Part shown: positions 52,229 through 53,794 of the stretch, piece after piece
Layout of the letters: every line of letters begins with the position of its first letter
Position numbering within the stretch: the stretch's first letter is position 1
DNA from: a bacterium
GTDB taxonomy: Bacteria > Thermodesulfobiota > Thermodesulfobiia > Thermodesulfobiales > Thermodesulfobiaceae
Assembly: GCA_021783475.1 (NCBI GenBank)
Contig: JAJXTU010000003.1
Coordinates: 1 to 53,794 of the forward strand
Length of the DNA: 53,794 bases
Direction of reading: 5' to 3'
The notes under the pieces: generated by a model
The model's database searches: none
Seen by the model: the letters and a program-made list of their open reading frames with translations, nothing else
What the model was told of the DNA's origin: nothing
Made by a program: the position numbers and the translations under genes

Positions 52229-52316
52229 TTAAGTATTAAAGATCCTAATATTTTACTATATTATATAGAATACTATAAAGGATCAAAAATGAAAAATGAA
52301 GGAGTCATAGCATAAG

Positions 52317-52766
52317 ATGAAGATAATATTGGTTGAGCCTGAAATTCCACAAAACACTGGAAACATAGGTAGACTTTGCGTAGCAGCAGGGGTTTCTCTG
52401 GTAGTAGTAGGCCCCACAGGATTTTTAATCGATGACAAAAGGTTAAAGCGCGCTGGAATGGACTATTGGGAACACCTTGACTTTACATTTTATCCGACTT
52501 TTGGAGAAGCAATGTCCAATTTTGACAAAGAAAATTTGCTTCTTTTTTCTCCTTCTGGTAAAAATATTTATACAAAGGGAACTTATTCTAAAAATAGCCT
52601 TATCGTTTTTGGCAAGGAAAGCACAGGCTTGGATGAGAAGATACTCAAGGAGTTTGAAGACAAGACATACTTCATACCAATGAATAAAGAAGCAAGATCG
52701 CTAAACCTCTCAAATAGCGTCGCAATAGTTCTTTACGAGGCTCTAAGGCAGATAGAAAAATGGTAG
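52317..52766 (+). CDS. trmL: tRNA (cytidine(34)-2'-O)-methyltransferase (SPOUT)
   Basis: MKIILVEPEIPQNTGNIGRLCVAAGVSLVVVGPTGF; LLLFSPSGKNIYT; FGKESTGLDEKIL; RSLNLSNSVAIVLYEALRQ. Confidence 0.95.
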   Translation: MKIILVEPEIPQNTGNIGRLCVAAGVSLVVVGPTGFLIDDKRLKRAGMDYWEHLDFTFYPTFGEAMSNFDKENLLLFSPSGKNIYTKGTYSKNSLIVFGKESTGLDEKILKEFEDKTYFIPMNKEARSLNLSNSVAIVLYEALRQIEKW

Positions 52767-53306
52767 CTAAGAGAGGTATCTCTCAGGGATGTATTTTATC
52801 CATTCATGATATTGACTTTTTGCACACCTGATAATATCCAATAAGTTAGAGGGGATTTTGGGTCTCTTTGGCCGTCTAAAGAGAATCATATTCGCCTCTT
52901 CAGGGGTTTTGTTACCCTTTTTCAGGTTGCATGCCTGACATGCGGCCACTACATTCTCCCATGAAAGATCCCCACCTCTGGATTTCGGTATCACGTGGTC
53001 TACAGTTAAATTTGCGGATTTTTTGCCACAATATTGGCATGTATTCTGATCTCTTGCTATTATGTTTCTTCTGGTAAGAGCGACATCTTTATACGGTAAA
53101 AATATGTTCCTATCGAGCCTTATCACGCAAGGAAGCCTTATGTCTTCTCTTAAAAAGTGACCATTGTATTCAATAACCTCTGCCTTTTTCTTCCAAACCA
53201 GTAAAAAGCCCCTTTTCCAAGAACTCACTCCCAGAGGATAAAATGAAGAGTTCAAAACTAAAACCTTTTCATCAGAAAGCCCCTTTTTCGTAAGGAAAAC
53301 TATCAC
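52767..53306 (-). CDS. HNH endonuclease
   Basis: LVLNSSFYPLGVSSWKRGFLLVWKKKAEVIEYN; NTCQYCGKKSANLTVDHVIPKSRGGDLSWENVVAACQACNLKKGNKTPEEA. Confidence 0.95.
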   Translation of the reverse strand: MIVFLTKKGLSDEKVLVLNSSFYPLGVSSWKRGFLLVWKKKAEVIEYNGHFLREDIRLPCVIRLDRNIFLPYKDVALTRRNIIARDQNTCQYCGKKSANLTVDHVIPKSRGGDLSWENVVAACQACNLKKGNKTPEEANMILFRRPKRPKIPSNLLDIIRCAKSQYHEWIKYIPERYLS

Positions 53307-53627
53307 CCCTCAAAAGATTAATGTAATTCTAATAAGACTCTAATGATTATAGCACGGCACAGTGTTAATATTATGTTAATACTTTAGGTTACTTTTTCGA
53401 ACCTTGAGAATAGATAACGTATAAGAAAAATATAGCCAGCAATATACGAAATAGATTCGAAGCAACTTTTATTGAATTTAGTGTCCTAAGTTTGAAGTTT
53501 TCTAACATAGCTTAATTATATCAGCTTATGGAAAACTATACACAAGAGTTTGGAATCAAGAGAGATAGATAGAGAACTCATTTATTATGTATGTTATAAT
53601 ATGAAAATATAATATAAGAATAATTGC

Positions 53628-53656
53628 TTGATTTACACTTGACAAAGGTATATAAT
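53628..53656 (+). promoter_or_regulatory. Housekeeping-type promoter at window end
   Basis: TTGATT (53628-53633) - 17 bp - TATAAT (53651-53656). Confidence 0.65.
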
Positions 53657-53711
53657 GTTTAATTATTTGAAATATTCTGTCAACTTTGACAACTGAATAT
53701 TGTTTTGCTTC

Positions 53712-53794
53712 TCCCAAAGCTTTGGACGGCGTTAGCCTTCAAGGAGCCATTTACAGTTCAATTCAATCTGCAAAAAAAGGAGGTGTATTCCCCC
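53712..53794 (+). promoter_or_regulatory. Structured 5' leader with Shine-Dalgarno of a gene beyond the window
   Basis: Hairpin CTTTGGA-C-GGC-GTTA-GCC-TTCAAGG (53720-53744), overlapping palindrome CCAAAGCTTTGG (53714-53725), then AAAAAAAGGAGGTG. Confidence 0.5.

Noticed and set aside
53528-53572. Short ORF MENYTQEFGIKRDR*
   Set aside because: 14 codons, no SD; chance ORF likely.

Overview
AT-rich bacterial chromosomal window. Gene content (dense flagellar genes, SecD/SecF, APS kinase, Sir2 tail) is compatible with a Thermodesulfobium-like or other deep-branching anaerobe, but the taxonomy is inference only. Left to right: tail of a Sir2 deacetylase; orphan pstS; a very AT-rich surface-glycan block (methyltransferase, glycosyltransferases, sulfotransferase, WbqC-like, DegT aminotransferase); a divergent OmpR-type regulator/histidine kinase pair; a PgaC-like glycosyltransferase and secG; DUF2225; a second sulfotransferase; a flagellar block (flhG-flhF-fliI-fliH-csrA-HD-GYP-flgN-like-fliS-fliD-flaG-flagellin); a probable flagellin-glycosylation block (1105-aa multi-module glycosyltransferase, two methyltransferases, GT2); gmhB-like phosphatase and APS kinase; GNAT/FemAB-like, ftsK, hydrolase, class III aminotransferase, HAD phosphatase, CDF transporter; then secF-secD-tgt, ymdB-rny-recA, glmM, polysaccharide deacetylase, lysA-glnB, trmL and an HNH nuclease. 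No tRNA, rRNA, CRISPR array, transposase or phage module was seen. The best leads are regulatory: (1) a symmetric -10 element (ATTATAAT) in the 24-bp gap between regulator and kinase, predicting two essentially leaderless divergent transcripts; (2) a flagellin leader with a sigma28-type promoter and a hairpin that presents GGA in its loop at the Shine-Dalgarno, a textbook CsrA site, with csrA about 6 kb away; (3) four exact TTAAC repeats at 11-bp period upstream of pstS; (4) a tandem hairpin with a perfect 19-bp stem between flagellin and flaG; (5) an HD-GYP gene frameshifted in a T-run immediately before its HD motif; (6) APS kinase plus two sulfotransferases, suggesting a sulfated surface glycan.
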